A DNA stretch of 23,557 nt from the NCBI GenBank assembly GCA_030039695.1, contig JASHVB010000804.1:1-23557 (forward strand), written 5' to 3'. The DNA comes from Acetobacteraceae bacterium. GTDB taxonomy: Bacteria; Pseudomonadota; Alphaproteobacteria; Acetobacterales; Acetobacteraceae. The translations under genes were made by a program, and so were the position numbers. Below are positions 15,401-22,801 of this stretch, one piece after another (position 1 is the stretch's first letter; every line of letters begins with the position of its first letter). The notes beneath the pieces are model-generated. The model was given only the letters and a program-made list of their open reading frames with translations. It searched no databases and was not told the origin of the DNA.

Positions 15401-16171
15401 GTGGCAGGTCATCATCCGTTGCGACTTTCCGTTTCGCGGGACGCGCAGCTTTTGCTGCATCACGCCAAGCGCAATCCGGCGCTGAGCTGCCGCACGGCCG
15501 CCAACGGCAATGAACTGCCGTCCGGGTTCGTACGGCGGGCAGGCCCGCTGCCGATTTCATTGCATATGCCGTCGGCACTGCCAGTCGCCCACGGACATGC
15601 CGCGCAAGGTGTGCAGCGAGTCGCGGAACACGCGATCCGAGTCGTGACGGACGTCGCGTGCCAGGCAGAACAAGCCGCACGACTCGCGGACGAAGCCAGG
15701 CACAGCGCGCGCCGCGGCAAGCTGGTCGCCACCTCCCTTGGCGCCTTCGCCGCCTTGTTGGGCATAGCTGTGGTGGCGGCCAGTCACATCAACACGCGCA
15801 CCAACGTGGAGATGGCATCCATCGCCACAGCGCTGCGCCAGCTCGATGCGACCCAGCGCCAGATCAACGACCGGCTGACTGCGCTGCATGCGTCGTCCGC
15901 AACGCCAGCGACACTGGTTATGCCTGGCAGCCCGGCTCCCGTCATCCCGGTATCGCCGGTTGCTGCTCCACCGGTCACGGCGCGGGTGGCGCCAATTGGC
16001 CCCGCGTTGCCCGTGGCGATCAAGCCATTGCCACCGGTCACATGGTCCATTCCGCGACAATCCGGGCGGCAGCAGCCACTACGTGGGTCGCCGATACAGC
16101 GTGCCAGACTCGATCGGACCGTGCCGTCAAAGGTGGTGTTGACCAAAACTGCGGCGGAGGCCGCCGGATAG
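15401..16171 (+). CDS. Orphan single-pass membrane protein, coiled coil, Pro/Val-rich
   Basis: I do not recognise this 256-residue protein. The order of features is a polar N-terminus, an Ala-rich amphipathic helix (about 66-105) with many charged residues, and one transmembrane helix (LVATSLGAFAALLGIAVVAA, 108-127). A short coiled-coil-like helix follows (about 136-165, ALRQLDATQRQINDRLTAL), then a low-complexity Pro/Val/Ala stretch to about 215 and a basic tail. The layout suggests an inner-membrane anchor with a periplasmic coiled coil and an extended linker. The start is uncertain: a GTG at 15401 has a GAGGA-like sequence nine to ten bases before it, while the first ATG is at 15566. It stands alone between gene-poor stretches. 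Confidence 0.55.
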   Translation: MAGHHPLRLSVSRDAQLLLHHAKRNPALSCRTAANGNELPSGFVRRAGPLPISLHMPSALPVAHGHAAQGVQRVAEHAIRVVTDVACQAEQAARLADEARHSARRGKLVATSLGAFAALLGIAVVAASHINTRTNVEMASIATALRQLDATQRQINDRLTALHASSATPATLVMPGSPAPVIPVSPVAAPPVTARVAPIGPALPVAIKPLPPVTWSIPRQSGRQQPLRGSPIQRARLDRTVPSKVVLTKTAAEAAG

Positions 16172-16687
16172 ACAGATGCTCGCGTCCCGCGCCAAGCTTG
16201 TGGGGCGTGCGGCCGCGCCAGGTATAGGGGGCGTCCAGGCCCGAACCCGAGACCAAGAGGCTCTGCCGTTTGGAATTCCGCTCGGGGCATACCTCTTGTA
16301 ACCATTTAGCTCGCTGGCGCGCGGGAAGGCGTCCGGGAAAGCTGTGAGTAAGTCCCCATCACCTAGCCAAAACGTTGAAATACCTCACGTATCTTCAGAA
16401 CCTGATTTTCGTTCACCCTTCCTAGGCTGCGGCTTAGCCCTGGCCATCGCGGCAACGCCTGCGCCGCGACCGAAGCATCTCGCGCCTGTCGCACCAGCCG
16501 AACCGAGCCAGAGCTTCGAGCGGTCGCCGGAAGGTCCAGGACGGCCGCTCCTACTTGGGGGGCCAGGGGTCGCGCCTAGCACTTTCCGCAGTCTCAGACC
16601 TTTCGGGCGTCATGCAGTCAGCAAGAGGCCGCTTATGTTTTCACGTTAAGTTGCCCCGGTGCGCCTCCGCATGGCAGACAATTCGCT
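16172..16687. other. 516-bp gap upstream of the peptidoglycan operon
   Basis: No supported gene is visible. A GTG-started frame of 101 codons at 16344-16649 is Pro/Ser-rich with irregular composition and no ribosome site, and I do not count it as a gene. The promoter of the downstream operon is presumably here, but I cannot point to a convincing one. Confidence 0.55.
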
Positions 16688-17656
16688 ATGCCGACTCGCC
16701 GCACCATCCTCGCCGCAATTCCCGCTAGTCTGGTCGCCGGGACAGCTGCGGCGGCGCCGTCCAGCTTTGCCGAGTTCCTCGCCGGCTTACGCGCCGAGGC
16801 CGCGCGCTCCGGCATCAGCGCTGCCACGATCAACGTGGCACTTTACGGCATCGCCCCAGATCAGAAAGTGCTGGAGCGCGACAGGCACCAGCCGGAATTC
16901 ACTATGACCTGGGCGCGGTACCGAGCCCTGCTGATCACTGAGAAACGCATTGAGGCTGGCCGCGCCGCGGTCGCGCAGAACCGCGCCCTGCTGGCGGCCG
17001 TGTGGAACCGGTTCTACGTGCCGCCTGGTGTCATCACCGGCATCTGGGGCCTGGAATCCAGTTTCGGCACGCAGATCGGCGATTTCCATGTGGTCGATGC
17101 ATTGGCAACGCTCGCCTGGGACGGACGCCGGGCGTCGTTCTTTCGCCCAGAACTGATCGCTGCGCTCCGCATCCTGGACGACGGCGACATTACCCCGCCG
17201 CGTATGACCGGCAGCTACGCCGGCGCGATGGGCCAGCCGCAGTTCATGCCTACGAGTTTCCTGCGCTACGCTGTGGATTTCGACGGCGATGGCCGCCGCG
17301 ACATTTGGACCAGCATTCCGGATGTGTTGGGATCAATCGCCAACTACCTCGCGCAATCTGGCTGGCATGGGGCCACAACCTGGGGCCAGCCCGTGATCCT
17401 GCCCGTACAATTCGACACCGCCAGCGCCGGACGCCAGATTCGACGCCCGCTGGGCGAATGGGTGCGCGAAGGCATCCGCCCGCTGGGGGGTGCGTGGCGG
17501 GAATCTGCCAACACGCCGACCTCCGTGCTGATCCCCGACGGGCCAACCGGAGACGCCTTCGTCGTCTATCCGCATTTCCTCGCCATCCGCCGTTACAATC
17601 CGTCCGACTTCTACGCGCTGGCGGTGGGCCTGCTGGGCGACAGGGTGACGGCATGA
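16688..17656 (+). CDS. MltB-type lytic murein transglycosylase
   Basis: This is a 322-residue periplasmic enzyme that cleaves the MurNAc-GlcNAc bond of peptidoglycan to form 1,6-anhydro ends. It starts with a signal peptide that has a Tat-like pair (TRRTIL) and an Ala-rich end near residue 23. The MltB-type (SLT_2, GH103) catalytic domain follows: FTMTWARY, then GIWGLESSFG with catalytic Glu123, DALATLAWDGRR, GSYAGAMGQPQFMP and DFDGDGRRDIW. It lacks a C-terminal peptidoglycan-binding domain and ends with LAIRRYN-x-SDFYALAVG, typical of soluble MltB homologues. No strong ribosome site precedes the ATG at 16688. Its TGA overlaps the next gene's ATG by four bases, indicating co-translation with the RlpA-like gene. 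Confidence 0.92.
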   Translation: MPTRRTILAAIPASLVAGTAAAAPSSFAEFLAGLRAEAARSGISAATINVALYGIAPDQKVLERDRHQPEFTMTWARYRALLITEKRIEAGRAAVAQNRALLAAVWNRFYVPPGVITGIWGLESSFGTQIGDFHVVDALATLAWDGRRASFFRPELIAALRILDDGDITPPRMTGSYAGAMGQPQFMPTSFLRYAVDFDGDGRRDIWTSIPDVLGSIANYLAQSGWHGATTWGQPVILPVQFDTASAGRQIRRPLGEWVREGIRPLGGAWRESANTPTSVLIPDGPTGDAFVVYPHFLAIRRYNPSDFYALAVGLLGDRVTA

Positions 17657-18528
17657 GGCCACGGTGCGGCATAACGGCCGCGCTTTGCCTATTGGCCGCC
17701 TGCGCATCGAACGAACCGACGCCGCACCCGCACTACGTTCTGGGCAAACCGTACCAGGCCGGAGGCGTCTGGTGGTATCCGCGCGACACCTACGATTTGG
17801 ACGAAACCGGGCTCGCCGCCGTCTATTCCGATGATCATCCCGATCTCACCACCGATGGCGAGGTGTTCAGCCAGAGCGCCTTCGCCGCCGGCCACCCAAC
17901 GCTGCAACTGCCGTCGATAGTCCGACTGACCGACCTCCAGACGGGTCGCAGCGTGCTGTTGCGCGTCAACGACCGCGGCACACCGACGCCGGAACGCTTG
18001 GTTCAGGTCACGCACCGGATCGCCGATTTGCTGGGCATTCCCCGCGACGGCGCCGCGCAGGTACGGCTCACGGTTTTGCCGCTGCTGACCGAGGCCGCGG
18101 AAGAGCAGGTCGGCGGGGCGCCGATGCCCCACGTGGAGCGAGCACCACGGCGAGAGGTGCTGTCCACCACACTCGCGCCACCGCCGGGTGTGCGGCAGGA
18201 AGCTGGGCGTACAGTCCTGGCGTCAAACTTCGCCACGGCAGCAGCGGCCGATCGCCTGCCGCAGCGCCTGCCCGAAACCGTGACACAGGGTGCACCGCAC
18301 CCCGGTCGATTGTGGGTGCGACTCGATACCTTCCAGTCCTACGAATACGCTGCCATGCAGCGGGCGAAACTGGTCGGGCTGCCGGTCCGCATCGAGCCGG
18401 CGACGGACAGCGGCAGCGAAGGTTTCCGCGTGATGGCCGGTCCGTTCGACAGCGTGGCCCAAGCCGACGCTGCACTGTACCAGGCGATCCGCGGAGGCGT
18501 CCCGGATGCCCGGATCGTGGTCGAATAG
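17653..18528 (+). CDS. RlpA-like lipoprotein with SPOR domain
   Basis: This is a 291-residue predicted outer-membrane lipoprotein of the RlpA family, which cleaves denuded glycan strands at the septum or supports that process. The signal ends with lipobox LAAC, Cys17. A double-psi beta-barrel domain follows (about 54-143). Residues corresponding to the RlpA active site are present: Glu70 in DGEVF, His81 in AAGHPTL and Asp107 in VNDRG. The glycine-rich start of the classical domain (W/SYYG-x-x-FHG) is changed to AVYSDDHPDLTTDG. After a variable linker, a SPOR domain (about 217-291, WVRLDTFQSYEYA to the end) should bind denuded peptidoglycan. The frame is open far upstream, but the ATG at 17653 overlaps the preceding stop, gives the lipoprotein signal, and is clearly the start. 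Confidence 0.88.
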   Translation: MRPRCGITAALCLLAACASNEPTPHPHYVLGKPYQAGGVWWYPRDTYDLDETGLAAVYSDDHPDLTTDGEVFSQSAFAAGHPTLQLPSIVRLTDLQTGRSVLLRVNDRGTPTPERLVQVTHRIADLLGIPRDGAAQVRLTVLPLLTEAAEEQVGGAPMPHVERAPRREVLSTTLAPPPGVRQEAGRTVLASNFATAAAADRLPQRLPETVTQGAPHPGRLWVRLDTFQSYEYAAMQRAKLVGLPVRIEPATDSGSEGFRVMAGPFDSVAQADAALYQAIRGGVPDARIVVE

Positions 18529-18538
18529 GAGAGACGCG

Positions 18539-19756
18539 ATGCTGACCCGTCGTCTTGCGCTACTCGCACCGTTCGTCGCTGCGCTCCCGGCGCTGGCGCA
18601 GCGGCGCAAAGGACCCCTGCACGGCGCTGTCGCCGGAAAACAGAAATTGCAGCAGGCCGCAGTGCCACCGACGACACCGGCCAACACGCCTCTTGGGCCA
18701 GTCGACACCACCGCGCGCTGGGCCATCATCGAGGACTTCGACAGCGGCGAGACGCTGCTGGACAAAGACGCCGACCAGCGCATGCCGCCATCGTCGATGA
18801 CCAAGTTGATGACGCTTTACATCGTCCTGTCGCGTGTGAAGGCGGGACGCTTGAAGCTGACCGACCAGTTGCCGGTCAGCGAGAGAGCCTGGAAGATGGG
18901 CGGATCGAAGATGTTCGTGCAGGTTGGCACGACGGTGTCGGTGGAGGACCTGATCCGCGGCATGGTCGTTGATTCTGGCAACGACGCGTGCATCGTGCTC
19001 GCCGAGGCGATTTCCGGTTCGGAAGAGCAGTTCGCCGACCTTATGAACGAGACCGGCAAGAAACTGGGGTTGATCAATTCGCATTTCGTGAACGCAACCG
19101 GCTGGCCGAATGATGACCACTACATGTGCGCACGCGACATCGCGACGATATCCCGCGCCCTGATAGCCGATTTTCCCGAATACTATCATTACGACTCGGA
19201 GAGGACGTTCACGTACAACAACATCAAGCAGTACAACCGCAATCCGATGGTACAGCACGGGACCGCCGACGGGCTGAAAACCGGCCACACGGAGGAGGGG
19301 GGCTACGGCCTCGTCGCCAGCACAAAGCGCGGCAACCGTCGCATCATCCTGGTGCTCAATGGCTTGTCGGCCGAGCGTGAGCGGTCCGAGGAAGGCGACC
19401 GCCTGATCGACTGGGCGTTCGCCAATTTCGAGGACGTGCAGTTGTTTGCAGCCGGCGAGGTGGTGCAGAACGTGCCGGTCTGGCTGGGTACGTCGCCGAC
19501 CGTCCCGCTGGTCGCCGGCAAGGACTTGGTTGCGACCATGCCGCGCAATTGGCGGCAGAAAAGCAAGATCGACGTGAGCTACTCCACACCGATCCGCGCG
19601 CCGGTGGCGAAGGGAAGCGCGCTCGGGCACCTAACGATCAGCGGTGACGGCATGCCGGCATTCGATGCGCCGCTGGTCGCCGGCATCGATGTGGAGCGGC
19701 TCGGTTTGCCGGGGCGCGCGATGGCCGTGCTGGCTCACTACATCACCGGAAGCTGA
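18539..19756 (+). CDS. dacC: D-alanyl-D-alanine carboxypeptidase, S11 family
   Basis: This is a 405-residue penicillin-binding protein of the PBP5/6 type, which removes the terminal D-Ala from peptidoglycan pentapeptides in the periplasm. It has an N-terminal signal (MLTRRLALLAPFVAALPALA). The three serine-transferase motifs are intact: SMTK with nucleophile Ser86 and Lys89, SGN at 146-148, and KTG at 247-249 in GLKTGHTEEGGYG. The second domain (about 300-400) is the C-terminal beta domain of the family (PBP5_C). The extreme C-terminus shows only a weak amphipathic anchor. The ATG at 18539 follows an AGGAGA site overlapping the RlpA-like stop; an earlier in-frame ATG at 18506 lies inside that gene. 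The symbol is by family resemblance; dacA is an equally valid name. Confidence 0.93.
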   Translation: MLTRRLALLAPFVAALPALAQRRKGPLHGAVAGKQKLQQAAVPPTTPANTPLGPVDTTARWAIIEDFDSGETLLDKDADQRMPPSSMTKLMTLYIVLSRVKAGRLKLTDQLPVSERAWKMGGSKMFVQVGTTVSVEDLIRGMVVDSGNDACIVLAEAISGSEEQFADLMNETGKKLGLINSHFVNATGWPNDDHYMCARDIATISRALIADFPEYYHYDSERTFTYNNIKQYNRNPMVQHGTADGLKTGHTEEGGYGLVASTKRGNRRIILVLNGLSAERERSEEGDRLIDWAFANFEDVQLFAAGEVVQNVPVWLGTSPTVPLVAGKDLVATMPRNWRQKSKIDVSYSTPIRAPVAKGSALGHLTISGDGMPAFDAPLVAGIDVERLGLPGRAMAVLAHYITGS

Positions 19757-19765
19757 CCGCGGCAT

Positions 19766-20419
19766 ATGACGCAGGGCCGCTTTATCACGCTGGAAGGCGG
19801 CGAGGGCGCGGGCAAATCGACTCAGGCACGGATGCTCGCAGACGCGCTCGAGGCGCTGGGCGTTCCGGTGCTGCGAACGCGCGAGCCAGGCGGCGCGCCG
19901 GGCGCGGAAGTGCTGCGCGAATTGCTGCTAGGCAGCCCCGTTGCCTGGTCCGCGCCGGCGGAGACGCTGCTGCATTTCGCCGCGCGCGCGGAGCATGTGG
20001 AGCGCACGATCAGGCCGGCGCTCGCTGTGGGAACGTGGGTGGTGTGCGATCGGTTTGCTGATTCGACAATGGCGTATCAGGGATATGGTCAGGGTGCAGA
20101 CCGTGCGATGATCGCAGATCTGACGCGGATGATCGGGCTGGTGCCGGATGTGACCTTCGTGCTCGATGTGTCGGCCGAGGTTGTCGCGGCGCGGCTGCAC
20201 GGGCGCGGTGCGGCGGCGGACCGGTATGAACGCGAAGGTGGCGCGTTCCATTCGCGAGTTGCGGTGGGGTTTCGCGAGATCGCGCATGCTGAACCGGGAC
20301 GCTGCGTGCTGATCGACGCGAACCGAACGGAGGTAGAAGTGCACGCCGAGATGATGCAGGCCGTCTTAGGCCTCTCCCGTCAAGCCGGAAAGGTCGAGAA
20401 GCGTAACCGCCGAGGGTGA
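19766..20419 (+). CDS. tmk: Thymidylate kinase
   Basis: This is a 217-residue cytoplasmic enzyme that phosphorylates dTMP to dTDP for DNA synthesis. The P-loop is GGEGAGKST (11-19). TREPGG (38-43), LHFAARAEHV, the DRF motif CDRFADSTMAYQGYGQG and a LID region (RLHGRGAAADRYERE) with the Arg expected of type II enzymes are all visible. It starts nine bases after dacC stops. The last 15 or so residues (LSRQAGKVEKRNRRG) are unlike normal Tmk ends and are encoded by a degenerate copy of a REP-like sequence, so the natural end may have been altered. In related alphaproteobacteria holB usually follows; here the strand switches instead. Confidence 0.95.
   Translation: MTQGRFITLEGGEGAGKSTQARMLADALEALGVPVLRTREPGGAPGAEVLRELLLGSPVAWSAPAETLLHFAARAEHVERTIRPALAVGTWVVCDRFADSTMAYQGYGQGADRAMIADLTRMIGLVPDVTFVLDVSAEVVAARLHGRGAAADRYEREGGAFHSRVAVGFREIAHAEPGRCVLIDANRTEVEVHAEMMQAVLGLSRQAGKVEKRNRRG
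20371..20393. repeat. Degenerate REP-like palindrome inside the tmk 3' end
   Basis: CCTCTCCCG and CCGGAAAGG flank TCAAG and form an imperfect hairpin with two mismatches. The arms resemble the CCTTCCCGC/GCGGGAAAGG arms of the hairpin at 20482-20504, so this is probably an older copy of the same element now encoding the Tmk tail. Confidence 0.4.
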
Positions 20420-20481
20420 AAGGTCAAACCCACGAACGGTCCGTGACGTTGGTCCCCCGCCCTGGATGCTGCACACCTCAC

Positions 20482-20504
20482 CCCTTCCCGCGAAGCGGGA
20501 AAGG
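20482..20504. terminator. REP-like hairpin between converging operons
   Basis: Arms CCCTTCCCGC (20482-20491) and GCGGGAAAGG (20495-20504) pair at nine of ten positions around a GAA loop. It lies between tmk (plus, ends 20419) and the 63-residue gene (minus, ends 20509), where it could end transcription from both sides. There is no T-run, so the terminator role is inferred from position. A related hairpin occurs at 22763-22786. Confidence 0.5.
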
Positions 20505-20508
20505 TTAG

Positions 20509-20700
20509 CTACGCCGACACCGCCTCGATCACATCGGTTGCGTGGCAGAGCTCCTCCATCCCCACGGTCCCCTTCCCTTCCGGCACTTCGACCAGCCGCA
20601 CCCGCACCCACTCGTCGTTCACATTTTCCAGCACCTCCGCGGTGATCCCGCCGACAATCCGCAGCTTCGCTCCCCGCTGAATGCCGGTCAGATCAATCAT
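20509..20700 (-). CDS. Unknown 63-residue protein of the oxygenase operon
   Basis: This is a small acidic protein that I do not recognise. It begins MIDLTGIQRGAKLRIVGG, continues with AEVLENVNDEWVRVRLVEVP and ends with GMEELCHATDVIEAVSA. The pattern of short alternating strands with G-x-x-x-x-[IV]-x-GG-x-x-AEV and WVRVR suggests a small beta-barrel, similar in outline to KOW or SH3-like folds; this is inference. It has one Cys and no CxxC pair, so it is not a Rieske or plant-type ferredoxin. The start at 20698-20700 follows GAGGA; longer in-frame extension runs into the beta-subunit gene. It begins 14 bases after the beta-subunit stop and is therefore probably co-transcribed and functionally tied to the oxygenase. 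Confidence 0.7.
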   Translation of the reverse strand: MIDLTGIQRGAKLRIVGGITAEVLENVNDEWVRVRLVEVPEGKGTVGMEELCHATDVIEAVSA

Positions 20701-20714
20701 CGTCCTCGTCCCCC

Positions 20715-21269
20715 TTAGAAAAATACGCTCAAATTCTTCGCCAGCAGCACATTCTGCTCCAGGAGCATCTCCCGCCGCGCAATTTGCCACGACGCGCCAC
20801 TGCGCCGCAGCACATCGGTCCGCCGCCCGATGAACGTGTGGTTCTCGTACTCAACGCGATTCTGATACACGAGGAAGCGACACCCCACCGTAACCTGCCG
20901 CGCATTCTCCGCCGATGGCTGCACGTCCAGCAGCCGCACGTTGCTGACGATGTGCGTGACCCGCGACAGCGGCTCTTCCGCAAAATGTACCCCGGTCAGG
21001 ATCTGCTCCACGCGCTTGGTGAGCGTCCACTTATCCTCGTCAAACCAACTGATCCCTTCGCCCTGCCGCGTGTTCTCATGTTCTGCATGTTCGCCGAACT
21101 TCACGTTGCGGCGGATCGGCATGAAATACACCAAGTCCTCGGCCAGCAGTTCCAGCCATTCCTTGAAGCGTCGCTGATCCAGCAAATCAGCTTCCTGGTA
21201 CAGGAAATCCTCGATGTCCTGCTTCAGCTCGAACCATGCCAGGCCGCGCCGTTCCGCTACTTCGCTCAT
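20715..21269 (-). CDS. Ring-hydroxylating oxygenase beta subunit
   Basis: This is a 184-residue small subunit of a Rieske-type aromatic-ring-hydroxylating dioxygenase, of the scytalone-dehydratase/NTF2-like fold that supports the alpha3beta3 hexamer. Landmarks are FLYQEADLLDQRRFKEWLEL (22-41), EDLVYFMPIRRN (44-55), a WFDEDKWTLTKRVEQILTG segment (75-93), SRVTHIVSNVRLL (102-114) and a C-terminal RREMLLEQNVLL. The pattern resembles HcaF/BphA2-type beta subunits. It carries no metal centre of its own. The ATG at 21267-21269 begins four bases after the alpha-subunit stop, with a GGAGTAGGGG ribosome site overlapping that stop, so the two are translationally coupled. The substrate cannot be inferred. 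Confidence 0.9.
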   Translation of the reverse strand: MSEVAERRGLAWFELKQDIEDFLYQEADLLDQRRFKEWLELLAEDLVYFMPIRRNVKFGEHAEHENTRQGEGISWFDEDKWTLTKRVEQILTGVHFAEEPLSRVTHIVSNVRLLDVQPSAENARQVTVGCRFLVYQNRVEYENHTFIGRRTDVLRRSGASWQIARREMLLEQNVLLAKNLSVFF

Positions 21270-21273
21270 GCCC

Positions 21274-22620
21274 CTACTCCGCCGCCGCGCGCAGCGGCGC
21301 GCCATCGCGGCCGAGCAAGACGTCCCAGCCAAGCCCCTTGAGATAATTCCCATACACCCGGTAGAAATTCCGCGGCGTCTGATCAGTGATCTGCAGCGAC
21401 ACGTCACCGGGAATCGGATCATTGGTTTTGTAGGCGCCCATCGACATCTGATAGTTGAACGGATATCGCCGCGCGATCGTCCCCGAGCTGGCCTTCGTCG
21501 CGTACAGCCAGTTTTCCATATCATCCTGCTCTGTCATGCCCGCTGGGCCGGAGTAGCGCATATAGTACCGGCGCAGCACGTCCTTGACTTCGGCCGGCGC
21601 GTCAGCATCCACCAGAAAGAAGCGCCAGCCTTCGGTCTCCGTTGGGCTGTGCGGATGCCAAACGCAAATGCTGCGCGGCTGCCGTCCGTGATACGAGGCG
21701 TTGGGAAAGATCGTTCCCACTAGTGGCAGAAGCCGCGCCCTCGCCCCCAGCCGCCGTTTCCGCTCGTGGAAGCAGTGACGGAAATATTCATCGACGATTG
21801 GATGATGCTGATACGTTGAAACGTACTCCGTGTCCTCTGGCATTAGTGCTCCGGTCATGCCGTGACCCTGAGGAAAACCCACCCAAAAACGCTGGCCACC
21901 GGAGTACTCGTTGTCGCGCCGGCTCGACGCGCCGCGCGTGCCGGACGGCCCCATGCCGACCATGTCGACCGAACGGTGCGATGGATTGTGGTAGGTGTCG
22001 CCGAGGAAGTTTTCCGCGGCGAATTTCCAGTTCGACGGGAATACCCACTTGTGGATGCCGATCACATCCGCCCCGCCGGGACGGCCATCGCGGGAATCCA
22101 GCACCTGGTCCAGGTGGTCGTTCGCTTCGCCGAGGTATGTCCCGAACGCCGGCGCGTCCGTATCCCACGTCGCCCACACCGACCCGTGATACAGCGCAAT
22201 ATGCGGCACTTCGATGAGCGGCCATTCGTCACGGTTCAGCGTACCATCATAGAGTGCGCGATACAGTGGCACGCCTTGCAGTTTGCCGTCGGTCGTGTAA
22301 CTCCAGGAGTGGTACGGGCAAACGAATAGGGAGGTGTTACCGGATTCGTAGCGGCAGACTTTCATGCCGCGGTGGCGGCAGGAGTTGAGGAACACATGCA
22401 CCTTGCGCTCGGCGTCGCGACACAGAATGACAGATTCTTCCCCCATGCGGGAGGTGAAGAAATCACCGGGATTGGGAATTTGCGATTCCAGGCCAACGAA
22501 CAGCCAGGTACGAGCGAACAGTTTCTCCAGCTCAGAACGGTAGAAGTCTGGTGAAACGAAGATCTCGCGGCTGATGATGCCTCGGGTTGGATTGATCAAC
22601 TGGTCGATGTTAGAAGTCAT
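21274..22620 (-). CDS. Ring-hydroxylating oxygenase alpha subunit (second copy)
   Basis: This is a 448-residue catalytic subunit. The N-terminal Rieske domain has the 2Fe-2S ligands Cys81, His83 (CRHRG) and Cys101, His104 (CPYHSW). The C-terminal domain has the mononuclear iron site: Asp208 bridging residue, ligands His211 and His216 in GDTYHNPSH, and the carboxylate near Asp366/367 in EQDDMENW. With electrons from a reductase and ferredoxin, neither of which is in the window, such enzymes add both atoms of O2 to an aromatic or related substrate. The start at 22618-22620 follows GAGGGA about ten bases upstream; the longer frame has no supporting site. Its C-terminal 251 residues align without gaps to the upstream partial copy. 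It is coupled to the beta-subunit gene. Confidence 0.93.
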   Translation of the reverse strand: MTSNIDQLINPTRGIISREIFVSPDFYRSELEKLFARTWLFVGLESQIPNPGDFFTSRMGEESVILCRDAERKVHVFLNSCRHRGMKVCRYESGNTSLFVCPYHSWSYTTDGKLQGVPLYRALYDGTLNRDEWPLIEVPHIALYHGSVWATWDTDAPAFGTYLGEANDHLDQVLDSRDGRPGGADVIGIHKWVFPSNWKFAAENFLGDTYHNPSHRSVDMVGMGPSGTRGASSRRDNEYSGGQRFWVGFPQGHGMTGALMPEDTEYVSTYQHHPIVDEYFRHCFHERKRRLGARARLLPLVGTIFPNASYHGRQPRSICVWHPHSPTETEGWRFFLVDADAPAEVKDVLRRYYMRYSGPAGMTEQDDMENWLYATKASSGTIARRYPFNYQMSMGAYKTNDPIPGDVSLQITDQTPRNFYRVYGNYLKGLGWDVLLGRDGAPLRAAAE

Positions 22621-22762
22621 GCCAATGTTCCCTCGCCTCTTCCGTGAGTACACCTCGCACGCGAACCGGCACAAGCCGCGAAGCAGAGCGATCCGGGTGA
22701 GCGGCGAGACGCTCGGACGGTCTGCGCGTTGCTCCCCTCACCCTCGGTGCTGTTGCGCCTCG

Positions 22763-22786
22763 ACCTCTCCTGCGAGCGGGAGAGGT
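22763..22786. repeat. REP-like hairpin between the two alpha-subunit genes
   Basis: ACCTCTCCTG (22763-22772) pairs with CGGGAGAGGT (22777-22786), nine Watson-Crick pairs and one G-T pair, around a CGAG loop. It is preceded by CCCCTCACCCT, which resembles the sequence leading into the hairpin at 20482-20504. It lies in the 181-base gap after the upstream alpha-subunit gene and may stabilise or end that transcript. Confidence 0.5.
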
Positions 22787-22801
22787 GTACTCCAGGCGTA
22801 G

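Noticed and set aside
16344..16649. GTG-started 101-codon plus-strand ORF
   Set aside because: It has no ribosome site, irregular Pro/Ser/Arg-rich composition and no recognisable motif.
17002..17652. 5' extension of the RlpA-like reading frame
   Set aside because: It overlaps the well-supported MltB-type gene in another frame, and the internal ATG at 17653 gives a lipoprotein signal.
18560..19630. Minus-strand 356-codon ORF
   Set aside because: It is antisense to dacC, which has all three catalytic motifs.
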